From NCBI GenBank assembly GCA_026985775.1, contig JALSPV010000020.1, forward strand, positions 1 to 17,799: a stretch of DNA of 17,799 bases, given 5' to 3'. This document shows positions 1 through 6,878 of the stretch, piece by piece (positions within the stretch are counted from its first letter, which is position 1; every line of letters starts with the position of its first letter). The notes below the pieces were generated by a model. The model was not told the DNA's origin. It saw only the letters and a list, made by a program, of their open reading frames with translations, and did not search any database. A program made the translations under genes and the position numbers. Source of the DNA: Candidatus Aenigmatarchaeota archaeon (GTDB lineage: Archaea; Aenigmatarchaeota; Aenigmatarchaeia; Aenigmatarchaeales; SZUA-1535).

Positions 1-81
1 CCCTACTTACAGCCCGGAAAACGCTACAAGGTAAGCGTGGTAACAGAAAAGGGCTACGCAGAAACAATAATAGAGACATGA
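1..81 (+). CDS. C-terminal end of an unidentified protein (5' truncated by window edge)
   Basis: Frame 1 is open from the first base and ends at TGA (79-81). It encodes 26 residues that include PGKRYKVSVVTEKGYAE. The alternating polar/hydrophobic pattern around PGKRYKVSVVTEKG looks like the final beta-strands of an extracellular beta-sandwich, of the kind that ends many archaeal pilin-like or surface proteins. That resemblance is from memory only. It converges on the thymidylate kinase gene with a 4-nt gap. No start or domain is visible, so function is not assigned. Confidence 0.55.
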   Translation, partial: PYLQPGKRYKVSVVTEKGYAETIIET

Positions 82-85
82 AATA

Positions 86-694
86 TTAACAGATAAGATT
101 TTCAATAATTTTCCATACGTTTTTACTTACTTCTTCTATACTTCTTTCACCATTTATCATAGCCCATTTACAGAAAATATTTTTTTTCGCAACTTCCTCA
201 TAGATTCTGCTAACTTTTCTAAGAAATTCAAAGTTTTTTTCAAAGTTATCCAAAAAACCCTTTTCAGCAAGCTTTCTTTTCATTGAAATTTCTGGAGAAA
301 TTTTCAAAAAGATAGCAATATCTGGCTTTGGTATATTTATAATCTCTGCGAGAGAAAGGATTTTACTGAGTTCTATTCCCTGAGCGTGCTGGTAAACAAT
401 TGTTGAAGTGAAATACCTGTCAGCGATAACAATTTTTCCATTTTTCATTGCTTTTATTATTTTTTCCTTATCTTTCGCAAAATCGGCAAGAAATAGCAAA
501 AGCAAAGATTCTGGGGTTAATATGTTCCTTTTTTCAAGGTGCATGTAAATGAACTTCCCAATTTCATGCTTTCCATCTGGATATCTCAATAGAACAACTT
601 CCTTACCAAGAATTTCAAGCTTTTCTTTAAGAATTTTGCTTTGCGTTTCCCCCCCTGCACCGTCTATACCTTCAAAAACTATAAATGCGCACAT
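86..694 (-). CDS. tmk: Thymidylate kinase (dTMP kinase) with aberrant P-loop
   Basis: A 202-aa protein of normal family length. dTMP kinase phosphorylates dTMP to dTDP in the cytoplasm, the committed step to dTTP. Family landmarks are the N-terminal FIVFEGIDGAG strand-loop (4-14), the YPD motif (38-40) that contacts substrate, ADRYFTSTIVYQ (91-102) with the DRY motif, and a LID-like Lys/Arg stretch near 139-146. The P-loop is abnormal: the expected G-A-G-K-T-T-Q reads G-A-G-G-E-T-Q (12-18), so the phosphate-binding Lys is Gly15 and the next Thr is Glu16. These codons sit on a run of seven G (minus strand). The rest of the frame is intact, so this is either a true variant or a sequencing problem. 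The ATG has a TATA-like box 26 nt upstream, suggesting a leaderless mRNA. dCTP deaminase of the same pathway lies at 9998-10576. Confidence 0.88.
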   Translation of the reverse strand: MCAFIVFEGIDGAGGETQSKILKEKLEILGKEVVLLRYPDGKHEIGKFIYMHLEKRNILTPESLLLLFLADFAKDKEKIIKAMKNGKIVIADRYFTSTIVYQHAQGIELSKILSLAEIINIPKPDIAIFLKISPEISMKRKLAEKGFLDNFEKNFEFLRKVSRIYEEVAKKNIFCKWAMINGERSIEEVSKNVWKIIENLIC

Positions 695-715
695 TAATTT
701 GTTTTTCAGAAAAAT

Positions 716-724
716 GATATAAAC
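716..724 (-). promoter_or_regulatory. TATA-like box for thymidylate kinase
   Basis: On the minus strand the sequence reads GTTTATATC, centred about 26 nt upstream of the tmk ATG. This is the spacing expected for an archaeal TATA box and a leaderless transcript. It abuts the tRNA promoter on the other strand. Confidence 0.45.
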
Positions 725-733
725 TTTTTAAAG
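724..733 (+). promoter_or_regulatory. TATA-like box for tRNA-Gly
   Basis: CTTTTTAAAG is centred about 30 nt upstream of the mature tRNA 5' end, as expected for archaeal tRNA promoters. It lies back to back with the tmk box. Confidence 0.5.
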
Positions 734-758
734 CGTTTGTTCAATGAAATATATTAAC

Positions 759-832
759 GCGCCGGTAGTCTAGTGGTAGGATACCGGCCTTCCAAGCCGG
801 TGACCCGGGTTCGAACCCCGGCCGGCGCACCA
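759..832 (+). tRNA. tRNA-Gly(UCC): tRNA-Gly (anticodon UCC), CCA encoded
   Basis: A full cloverleaf can be folded by eye. The acceptor stem GCGCCGG (759-765) pairs with CCGGCGC (822-828). The anticodon stem CCGGC/GCCGG (784-788/796-800) closes the 7-nt loop CTTCCAA, with anticodon TCC at 791-793. The T stem CCGGG/CCCGG (805-809/817-821) closes the loop TTCGAAC. The discriminator is A829 and the 3' CCA (830-832) is encoded in the DNA. No intron is present. All 17 pairs of these three stems are G-C, in strong contrast to the AT-rich surroundings. The UCC anticodon should read GGA and GGG Gly codons. The gene for its synthetase lies about 11 kb away in the same window. Confidence 0.98.
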
Positions 833-839
833 TTCAAAC

Positions 840-848
840 ATTTAAGAA
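840..848 (+). promoter_or_regulatory. Possible TATA box for the RPA-like / aIF2-beta operon
   Basis: ATTTAAGAA is centred 24 nt upstream of the ATG at 868, in the 35-nt gap after the tRNA. It would drive a leaderless operon mRNA independent of the tRNA. No Shine-Dalgarno sequence is visible before this ATG. Confidence 0.4.
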
Positions 849-867
849 TTGATTGTCAATATTTTTT

Positions 868-1620
868 ATGGAACTAAGACGTTTAACAGCAAAAAAGGTG
901 CTCGTATGGGAAATTATCTCTGGTAAATTTGTGCCGAAAACAGGATTGGAAAGCCCTTACATAATAACTCCTACAGGAAGAAAAGTTTCGCGAGTAAGAA
1001 TTCTCGGTAATGTTGTTGACAAATACATAAACCCCTCAGGAACTTACGGTTTTCTAGTTATAGATGATGGTACAGGAAGTATAAGAGTAAAGTTTTTTGA
1101 AAATATTTCGAAGATAGAAAAAATAGAGAAAGGCTCAGTAGTAGATATAATTGGAAGAATTAGATGCGATGAAAATGAGATATGGATTAACGATGAGATA
1201 GCAAAGGTTATAGAAGATCCAAATTTCGAAACACTTAGGATTTTGGAAATAGTAAACATACTTAAAGAACAAAGCAAAAAAATAAGAGATGTAATGAAAT
1301 ATCTTCCACAAAGCTCGGATATGAATGAGCTTTATACGCTTTTAAATGATAATATTTCTAAAAAAGAAATAGAAGCAATCCTTGAGGCAAAGGAAATAAT
1401 ATACAAGCACGTCGAAGAAAATAAAGTTGGAGAAGATGAAAAAGAAAGTAAAGTATTGAAACTAATAAAAGAACTTGATAGAGGAGAGGGAGCTGACTAC
1501 TTTGAGCTTTTAAAGACGAGCGGTTTAGAAGAAAATAAGCTCGATGAAATAATAGATCGTCTACTCGAAACCGGAAAATGTTTTGAGCCAAAACCGGGAA
1601 AGCTTAGGGTGGTGATGTAG
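868..1620 (+). CDS. RPA-like OB-fold single-stranded DNA-binding protein
   Basis: A 250-aa protein. An OB-fold lies at about residues 38-120 (strands around SRVRILGNVVDKY, GFLVIDDGTGSIRVKFF, GSVVDIIGRI, EIWINDEIAKVI). A helical, charged middle follows, and a winged-helix-like C-terminus at about 190-250. OB-fold plus C-terminal winged helix is the layout of RPA32 and of archaeal RPA-associated proteins (COG3390 type), which bind single-stranded DNA in replication and repair. The ATG at 868 is preferred over an in-frame TTG at 853 because a TATA-like box sits 24 nt ahead of the ATG. Its stop directly abuts the aIF2-beta ATG, so the two are probably co-transcribed. Which RPA subunit or paralogue this is cannot be settled here. 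Confidence 0.82.
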   Translation: MELRRLTAKKVLVWEIISGKFVPKTGLESPYIITPTGRKVSRVRILGNVVDKYINPSGTYGFLVIDDGTGSIRVKFFENISKIEKIEKGSVVDIIGRIRCDENEIWINDEIAKVIEDPNFETLRILEIVNILKEQSKKIRDVMKYLPQSSDMNELYTLLNDNISKKEIEAILEAKEIIYKHVEENKVGEDEKESKVLKLIKELDRGEGADYFELLKTSGLEENKLDEIIDRLLETGKCFEPKPGKLRVVM

Positions 1621-2031
1621 ATGCTACCAAACTATGAGAAAATGCTGGAAGAAGCATTTGCCAAAATAAAGAAGTCTGGAAAAGATGAAAGGTTTGAAAC
1701 ACCGAAGGCAGAAGTACTTGTACAGGGAGCGTTTACAATCATAAAAAACTTCTCGCAGATTGCAGAATATTTGCGAAGAGATCAGAGGCATATGCTGAAA
1801 TTCCTTGCAAGAGAGCTTGCTGCCCCGGGAAGTATAGAAGGAGGTAGGGCTGTTTTTCAAAGCAAAATAAGCCAAAAAACAATTCAGCAGAAGATAGAGG
1901 AATATGTAAATGAGTTTGTGCTTTGTAAAGAATGTAAAAAACCAGATACGAAGCTCGTAAAAGAGGATAGAATAATTATAATGAAGTGTGAAGCCTGTGG
2001 TGCAAAATGTCCTGTGAAACAGCTGAAATAA
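1621..2031 (+). CDS. eif2b: Translation initiation factor aIF2 subunit beta
   Basis: A 136-aa protein, full length for archaeal aIF2-beta. aIF2 (alpha-beta-gamma) brings initiator Met-tRNA to the small ribosomal subunit. The core domain shows the typical GGRAVFQSKISQKTIQQKI stretch (74-92). The C-terminal zinc ribbon has its four cysteines at C102, C105, C123 and C126. A short N-terminal helix (about 5-18) probably binds the gamma subunit. The ATG follows the upstream stop with no gap. A GGTGGTGAT Shine-Dalgarno-like stretch lies inside the end of the RPA-like gene, indicating translational coupling. The downstream DUF424 gene overlaps its last 25 nt. Confidence 0.96.
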   Translation: MLPNYEKMLEEAFAKIKKSGKDERFETPKAEVLVQGAFTIIKNFSQIAEYLRRDQRHMLKFLARELAAPGSIEGGRAVFQSKISQKTIQQKIEEYVNEFVLCKECKKPDTKLVKEDRIIIMKCEACGAKCPVKQLK

Positions 2032-2330
2032 AGCCATTTTACCATAAAATTTACAGGAAAGGAAGAGATGTTATACTTGCTGTATGCGATGCAGCTATAA
2101 TTGGAAAAAAATTCGAAGAAAATGAGATAATCCTCGAAGCAAAACCAGAGTTTTATGAAGGAGAAAGAATAGGTGAGGAAGTTATCGCGCTTTTTGAAGA
2201 AGCCACAATCATAAATTTGCTCGGAAGAAAAATAGTTACACTTGCTATGGAAAGGGGATGGGTCGAAAAAAATGGTATACTTGAAGTGAAAGGTGTGCTT
2301 CATGCCCAGATCGTTAAAATGCTCTTGTAA
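2007..2330 (+). CDS. DUF424 family protein, probable translation-associated
   Basis: A 107-aa protein matching the archaeal DUF424 family: HKIYRKGRDVILAVCDAAII (13-32), a PEFYEGE segment (47-53), a helix EEATIINLLG (64-73), and the conserved C-terminal GVLHAQIV (96-103). The family has no proven function. It is found widely in archaea next to aIF2-beta, and the same arrangement is seen here. It overlaps aIF2-beta by 25 nt in a different frame and is probably coupled to it, suggesting a role in translation initiation (inference). The ATG at 2007 is the only reasonable start before the conserved region. Confidence 0.9.
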   Translation: MSCETAEIKPFYHKIYRKGRDVILAVCDAAIIGKKFEENEIILEAKPEFYEGERIGEEVIALFEEATIINLLGRKIVTLAMERGWVEKNGILEVKGVLHAQIVKMLL

Positions 2331-4551
2331 AGGACAGTTTTTCATAATAGCAGCTGCTCTCGTAATGAGTTCCATAACTTCGTTCGGTATTTACTTTACT
2401 TCTCTTGAAAAGCCTTCTCCTTCTTCACTTTCGATTCATCCCGAATTGGCATATATACCCGAACTTAAAAGCGAGCTGTGTAATCTTGTAGGAGGTAATA
2501 AGAGCCAAACTTTTTCAACACCTTCGCAGCAAACACGTTACGGGATATTAATTTACAATCCGAACAGCTATGAGCTAAACAACTACCAGGTCAGAATCGA
2601 TTTACTAAAAGCTTTTACAAAAGCCGTAAACGGCGATGAGGTGTTTGATTTTTATGACGATTTTAAATTCAAAGATACATCGAAATGGAATTTTCAAAAC
2701 AGTTCTTTAGGAGGAACATATTCTATTTCATCCGAAGCTATTGAGTTTGATGGAAACTGGGGGTGTCCTTGGTGTTGGGAATGGTCCAGTAAAGGAGAAG
2801 AATACGCTATTTGGTCAATTCAAAAATTTACTCCTCCTTTTATCGTAGAATTTCGGGCAAAATCCAAGTCTTTGCCTGGAGCAATGGAAGAAGACATTGC
2901 GCTAAACTATTACAATATATACTACTATGCAGATATCGATCAATATGCATGTCAAATCGCGATTAATGGTAGAGGTACTACCAGCACAAGGTTATCAGAC
3001 ACAAACTGGCATACTTATAAGGTAAAAGTATTGAACAAAAAAATATGTCTAAAAGTTCCTTGGACAAACGAATTTTGCAGATCCGGAACAATTCCATCTT
3101 CTGGCAAAATAGGGATTTCTGGAGATACTGATGTCACAACTAATAATGTATATTTTGACTGGATTCATGTAAGAAAATACGCTCCAGTAGAGCCAGCAAC
3201 AATCATCGATACAGCTAACAGTGTTATTACTGTCAGCAATCCAAATTCTCAAAATCTTCAGGGATTTCAGGTGTATGTGAACTCAACTGAACTTTCTAAA
3301 TTAGCAGGCGATGTAATAGTTGATATTAAAGATCAAAATGGAAATAGAATCCCCTTCTGTTACGAGCATTCTAACGGAGAATGTAACAGCACCCCATCGG
3401 ACATTGTGGGAATATGGATAAAGGTTCCTAGCATTCCTGCAAATTCCCAAATACAGCTGAAGTATATAACGCTCAACCAGATAACGAATGATTTTAACTT
3501 TAAACTTTGTTATGATACCGCTGGATTAAGCTGTGTAAACTACTGTTTTGAGCAAAGTAATGGAGAGTGTAACTCAACAGCATCTAATATAATTTGGGTA
3601 AAAGTAAACTTATCCGCGAGTTTAAATACAACCTTGTATATAATTCCTTCTACACAAAACGAAGCCAAAAATGGAGATCAAGTTTTCGATTTTTATGACG
3701 ATTTTAATGGAAATAGTTTGAATACAAATAAGTGGCAAGTAAAATATTTTAGATATGATGGTTCACCAGATACGGTTAAATATGTTAAAGTAGGAAACGG
3801 TTATGTAGAAATTGCACTGCAGGATGGTAGACTTGGAGATGGTGCATCCTCCTATGGAATAGAAGCTGATATTTCCCACCTTTCATTCAATTCTATTGTA
3901 GTAGAGTATCGTTCTATAACACCAAACTGGGGTGGTACGGGATCAGCAGGATGGTATAGGGCCACACACGAACAAATTATAGCAACAACAGGGATTGTTG
4001 GATTCTTTCAAGCCGAATGGGGTAATAAAGGATATCAGAACAACGGAATAAGCACAAGTTTTACGGCAGATTATAGCTCTACATATCGTCCTGATGAATG
4101 GCATGTTTATACAATTTCTCATGCAAATGGTCAATCAAGTTTCTTCATAGACGGAAACCTACTGGAAACTTTAAGTTCAACCCCACCAACCACACCATTC
4201 ATTTCTATAAGATTTTCAGCAGAACATTGGGGAGCAACAAACTATCCTGTTTCTATCTTACGTGTTGATTGGGTTCGAATAAGAAAATACGCTCCAACAG
4301 AGCCCTATGTGGTTGATAGTATTATAGCCAGCGGTGGATCAACAGTATATTCATCTGGTTCTTCGCAGTATCCGGTTCCAAAAAATGTAATAGAGGCGCA
4401 ATTGAATCTATTTATAACTCAAATAAAGAAAGAATACGAAGAAAGAGGAGATTTCATAAACATTTCTTACAAGGTGTACCCCACAAATATAACATTTAAC
4501 ATAACGCTTTATTCTCCAGAACTTTACATAACTGCAAACTTCACGTGCTAA
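2302..4551 (+). CDS. Large secreted or surface protein with pilin-like N-terminus and DUF2341/LamG-like modules
   Basis: A 749-aa protein. The N-terminus has a basic, Cys-containing stretch, then K-G-Q and a hydrophobic segment (12-31, QFFIIAAALVMSS). This resembles archaeal class III (pilin-type) signals cut between Gly and Gln, though Glu at +5 is missing. Two concanavalin/LamG-like modules follow (about 114-298 and 461-667). Each opens with VFDFYDDF and closes with a DW(I/V)xxRKYAPxEP motif. A DUF2341-like segment (about 300-460) precedes the second module. The first module is preceded only by the ends of a DUF2341 unit, as if its middle were deleted. There are many N-x-S/T sequons and no C-terminal membrane anchor. 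The ATG at 2302 is chosen over GTG 2293 because AGGTG lies 6 nt ahead. It overlaps DUF424 by 29 nt. A pilus-associated or membrane-tethered carbohydrate-binding adhesin is plausible but unproven. Confidence 0.8.
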   Translation: MPRSLKCSCKGQFFIIAAALVMSSITSFGIYFTSLEKPSPSSLSIHPELAYIPELKSELCNLVGGNKSQTFSTPSQQTRYGILIYNPNSYELNNYQVRIDLLKAFTKAVNGDEVFDFYDDFKFKDTSKWNFQNSSLGGTYSISSEAIEFDGNWGCPWCWEWSSKGEEYAIWSIQKFTPPFIVEFRAKSKSLPGAMEEDIALNYYNIYYYADIDQYACQIAINGRGTTSTRLSDTNWHTYKVKVLNKKICLKVPWTNEFCRSGTIPSSGKIGISGDTDVTTNNVYFDWIHVRKYAPVEPATIIDTANSVITVSNPNSQNLQGFQVYVNSTELSKLAGDVIVDIKDQNGNRIPFCYEHSNGECNSTPSDIVGIWIKVPSIPANSQIQLKYITLNQITNDFNFKLCYDTAGLSCVNYCFEQSNGECNSTASNIIWVKVNLSASLNTTLYIIPSTQNEAKNGDQVFDFYDDFNGNSLNTNKWQVKYFRYDGSPDTVKYVKVGNGYVEIALQDGRLGDGASSYGIEADISHLSFNSIVVEYRSITPNWGGTGSAGWYRATHEQIIATTGIVGFFQAEWGNKGYQNNGISTSFTADYSSTYRPDEWHVYTISHANGQSSFFIDGNLLETLSSTPPTTPFISIRFSAEHWGATNYPVSILRVDWVRIRKYAPTEPYVVDSIIASGGSTVYSSGSSQYPVPKNVIEAQLNLFITQIKKEYEERGDFINISYKVYPTNITFNITLYSPELYITANFTC
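2647..2665 (+). repeat. Direct repeat copy 1 within surface protein gene (VFDFYDDF motif)
   Basis: A 19-nt stretch encoding DFYDDF is identical at 3688-3706. It marks the start of each LamG-like module and shows internal duplication of the gene. Confidence 0.8.
3688..3706 (+). repeat. Direct repeat copy 2 within surface protein gene
   Basis: Identical to 2647-2665, about 1.04 kb (347 codons) away and in frame. A second shared stretch ending each module is the 17-nt TAAGAAAATACGCTCCA near 3170-3186 and 4280-4296. Confidence 0.8.
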
Positions 4552-4552
4552 A

Positions 4553-5266
4553 TTATCTTCCAAATCTTCTTTCCCTTCGGTTAAACTCTTCCAGGATTTT
4601 TACAAAATCACTTTTTTCAAATTCTGGCCACATTTTATCAACAAAGAAAAACTCTGCATAAGCACATTGCCACAACAAAAAATTACTAAGCCTCTTTTCT
4701 CCGCCCGTTCTTATTAAAATATCAACTGGCGGAAAGTCAGGGGCGTACAGATTTTTTTCTATTAACTTTTCGTCAACATCTTTTGCAGATAACCTTCCAT
4801 TCTCAACTTTCTTCGCGATTTTCTTTGCAGCATCTACGATTTCCTGCTTCCCACCATAAGCTATCGCGAAGTTAAGGAAATAGTTCTTGTACTTTGCAGT
4901 AATCTTCTCAACTTCTCTGAAAAGTTTTCTAAGAGAGAGCGGAAGCACAGATTTCCTTCCTATAATGCGAACCTTTGTTTTATACCTATGAACTTCGTGT
5001 TTCGGATTCAGAATTTTCTTGAACTCCTTTTCAAAAAGCCTGAAAATATGTTCTAATTCCTTTTTTGGTCTTTTGGAGAGATTTTCAAGGGAAAGAGAAT
5101 AAAGTGTTACGTATTTTATTCCGTATTCTCTTGCCCAGCAGAGAAATTCTTTTACCTTTTTGGCACCCCATCTATGTCCATACCATGGTTCTTTCATCAG
5201 CCTTTTTGCAAACCTTCTGTTTCCATCCAAAATAACTGCGACATGTAAAGCTCTTTTTATACGCAT
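4553..5266 (-). CDS. uppS: cis-Prenyltransferase (undecaprenyl/dolichyl diphosphate synthase family)
   Basis: A 237-aa protein of normal length. It condenses isopentenyl diphosphate units onto an allylic primer to make the long cis-polyprenyl diphosphate. In archaea this becomes the lipid carrier for N-glycosylation. Conserved motifs are LDGNRRFA (13-20, with catalytic Asp14), the YGHRWGAKKV region (29-38), YSLSLENLSKRP (56-67), AIAYGGKQEIVDA (134-146), and RTGGEKRLSNFLLWQ (186-200) followed by AYAEFFF. It is the last gene of a minus-strand trio, overlapping the DHH gene by 10 nt. Its stop is one base from the stop of the convergent surface protein gene, a possible client of the glycosylation pathway (inference). 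Confidence 0.96.
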   Translation of the reverse strand: MRIKRALHVAVILDGNRRFAKRLMKEPWYGHRWGAKKVKEFLCWAREYGIKYVTLYSLSLENLSKRPKKELEHIFRLFEKEFKKILNPKHEVHRYKTKVRIIGRKSVLPLSLRKLFREVEKITAKYKNYFLNFAIAYGGKQEIVDAAKKIAKKVENGRLSAKDVDEKLIEKNLYAPDFPPVDILIRTGGEKRLSNFLLWQCAYAEFFFVDKMWPEFEKSDFVKILEEFNRRERRFGR

Positions 5267-6234
5267 TTTTCAGCACCACTTAACAACTTTTTCAATTTTT
5301 CTATAAAAATACTTTCTTTTCCCAGTTCTATTCTTGCACCGGCCGCTACAGGATGACCACCACCTTTTCCTATTCCTTCGCTTGCTTTTTTGAAAATTTC
5401 TCCAAGGTTATACTTTCTGCTCCTTCCAGAAATCTTAACACAATTTCCGCGTATTCCGTAGACTATTATTGTTTTCTCTGGGTACATATCAAAAAGCTTG
5501 TTTGCAACAACAGAAATTATTGAATACGGCGTATCTATTTCGTAAAAGCAAATTTCTCTGGAAGGAGAAAACCCTCTTACCCATTTTTCGATTTCTTTGT
5601 TAAGCTTTTCCGCAAGCTCTTTGTACTTTCTTATTGAGAGAAACTCATCTATGTTTTTGCATGTTGCGAGAGTTTTAGCTACCTCAACGAGTTTCTCTTC
5701 GCCTTCTATTGCTCTTACGGCGTCTATGTATTCAACCGCTTTCATCTCCCTTTCAGTACCTTCTATACTCCTATCACCGACCGCACCGATTCTGGCTATC
5801 CACTCTGTATTTGCTACTCCAAGTAGTTCACAAACCTCTTTACAGAGTTCGCTCGCAGAGATGTAGACAGAGCGGTTTTTCAGTCTCGGATTGAAATGAA
5901 CAAATCCAAACTCGTTTAAATCGCGTTGCGGTAAGTGGTGATCTATAAGAACAACTCTTGAAAATCCTTTGAGCCATGTGATGTGATGATCAGCAGCCAA
6001 ATCAAGAATAATCGCATTTTCGCATGGATGTGCTTTTGAAAATGTGCTTTCTTCAAGCTCGCCACAAACAAGTTTTGGTGCTACACAAAGAGAGAAGAAG
6101 TATCTTAAAATCTGTGCTGCTGAGCAAACTCCATCAGCGTCACAATGGAAAATTATTGCAGTATTTTCCCGCATCGTTCTTATGGCTTCTGCCACTTTTT
6201 CGGCACTCGACATGTTATACTTCTTCGTTCTCAT
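5257..6234 (-). CDS. DHH-DHHA1 family phosphoesterase (RecJ/NrnA-like)
   Basis: A 325-aa protein. The DHH domain carries FHCDADGVCSA (29-39), an Asp-containing DLAADHH (78-84), the signature LIDHHLP (96-102), and ARIGAVGD (147-154). The C-terminal DHHA1 domain has the GKGGGHPVAAGA loop (289-300). These residues bind two divalent metals and substrate in phosphodiesterases that cut short oligonucleotides, single-stranded nucleic acid or nucleotide second messengers. The length suits a stand-alone exonuclease or nanoRNase rather than full-size bacterial RecJ; the substrate cannot be deduced. The ATG at 6234 overlaps the HD gene by 20 nt. An in-frame ATG at 6213 (MSSAEK...) lies one base past the HD stop and is equally plausible. 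Confidence 0.9.
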   Translation of the reverse strand: MRTKKYNMSSAEKVAEAIRTMRENTAIIFHCDADGVCSAAQILRYFFSLCVAPKLVCGELEESTFSKAHPCENAIILDLAADHHITWLKGFSRVVLIDHHLPQRDLNEFGFVHFNPRLKNRSVYISASELCKEVCELLGVANTEWIARIGAVGDRSIEGTEREMKAVEYIDAVRAIEGEEKLVEVAKTLATCKNIDEFLSIRKYKELAEKLNKEIEKWVRGFSPSREICFYEIDTPYSIISVVANKLFDMYPEKTIIVYGIRGNCVKISGRSRKYNLGEIFKKASEGIGKGGGHPVAAGARIELGKESIFIEKLKKLLSGAEKCV

Positions 6235-6805
6235 TTAATAAAAGCATTTTAATTTCGTTTCCCCTCAAAAAGTGTTCGACAACAGCATCAAGCACATCTG
6301 CGTAGAAAACTATAAGAGCTTCTATTGTTTGTGGTCTTGCAGCAACTTGGCCAAGGTCTCCACCATGTGCTTCGACTATGTGAATAACCTCTTCGGGGAA
6401 CCCTCTCGCATAGAGCTCGCATGCACATAACACGGCATGGTCTATCAAACAGCCGCTGCTACACCATTTTCCAGCGTATCTTTTGAAAAGATAAATTTTC
6501 ATCCAGTCATGGAGAAGTGCACCGGCGATTACATAGTCCATATTTATCTTAACTCCGTAAACGTTTTCAAAATGCACCGCTAACTTTATTGCAAGCTCTG
6601 TCACAGAGGCTGTATGCTCTATATGCCCGCCTTCTCTTGAGTGGTGTGCAGAAATAGAAGATGGTATTTTTTCAGGGTCTTCTGGAGGATACAAAAATTC
6701 TGGATTTGAAAGTTTTGGGTCTTTCAACAACTCAATAACCTTTTTTCTAAGTTCTTCGTCCTTTATTTTATTGGCAAGTGCAAGAAGTTTGTCGAGATTT
6801 ACCAT
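6215..6805 (-). CDS. HD-domain phosphohydrolase
   Basis: A 196-aa protein. An HD metal-dependent hydrolase core is visible: H61/H64 in GGHIEHTASV, the signature ALLHD (96-100), then H123, H147 in EAHGGD, and D170 in FYADVLDAVVEH. HD enzymes hydrolyse phosphate esters of nucleotides or nucleic acids; the substrate is unknown. The start is set at MVNLDKLLALA (ATG 6803-6805). The frame runs 14 codons further upstream, but those codons overlap the S19e promoter. It is the first gene of an HD, DHH, cis-prenyltransferase operon with short overlaps. The TATA-like box at 6835-6843 is nearly symmetrical and might also serve this strand. Confidence 0.85.
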   Translation of the reverse strand: MVNLDKLLALANKIKDEELRKKVIELLKDPKLSNPEFLYPPEDPEKIPSSISAHHSREGGHIEHTASVTELAIKLAVHFENVYGVKINMDYVIAGALLHDWMKIYLFKRYAGKWCSSGCLIDHAVLCACELYARGFPEEVIHIVEAHGGDLGQVAARPQTIEALIVFYADVLDAVVEHFLRGNEIKMLLLNENEEV

Positions 6806-6834
6806 AGCGTTTAATTGCTGGAAAAACTTAAAAA

Positions 6835-6843
6835 CTTTAAATA
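6835..6843 (+). promoter_or_regulatory. TATA-like box for the S19e operon
   Basis: CTTTAAATA is centred 40 nt upstream of the S19e ATG. With about 25 nt to the transcript start this leaves a short leader that carries the Shine-Dalgarno AAGGTGA (6867-6873). The box is close to palindromic and may also fire towards the HD gene. Confidence 0.5.
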
Positions 6844-6878
6844 CCATTTCACAGAAAGCTCAGCTTAAGGTGAGAGGC

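Noticed and set aside
853..867. TTG start for the RPA-like protein
   Set aside because: It adds only MSIFF, has no ribosome site, and the TATA-like box fits a leaderless start at the ATG at 868 better.
6771..6878. Long N-terminal extension of S19e
   Set aside because: It would overlap the HD gene start and the promoter. The ATG at 6879 has a Shine-Dalgarno site and gives the family N-terminus.
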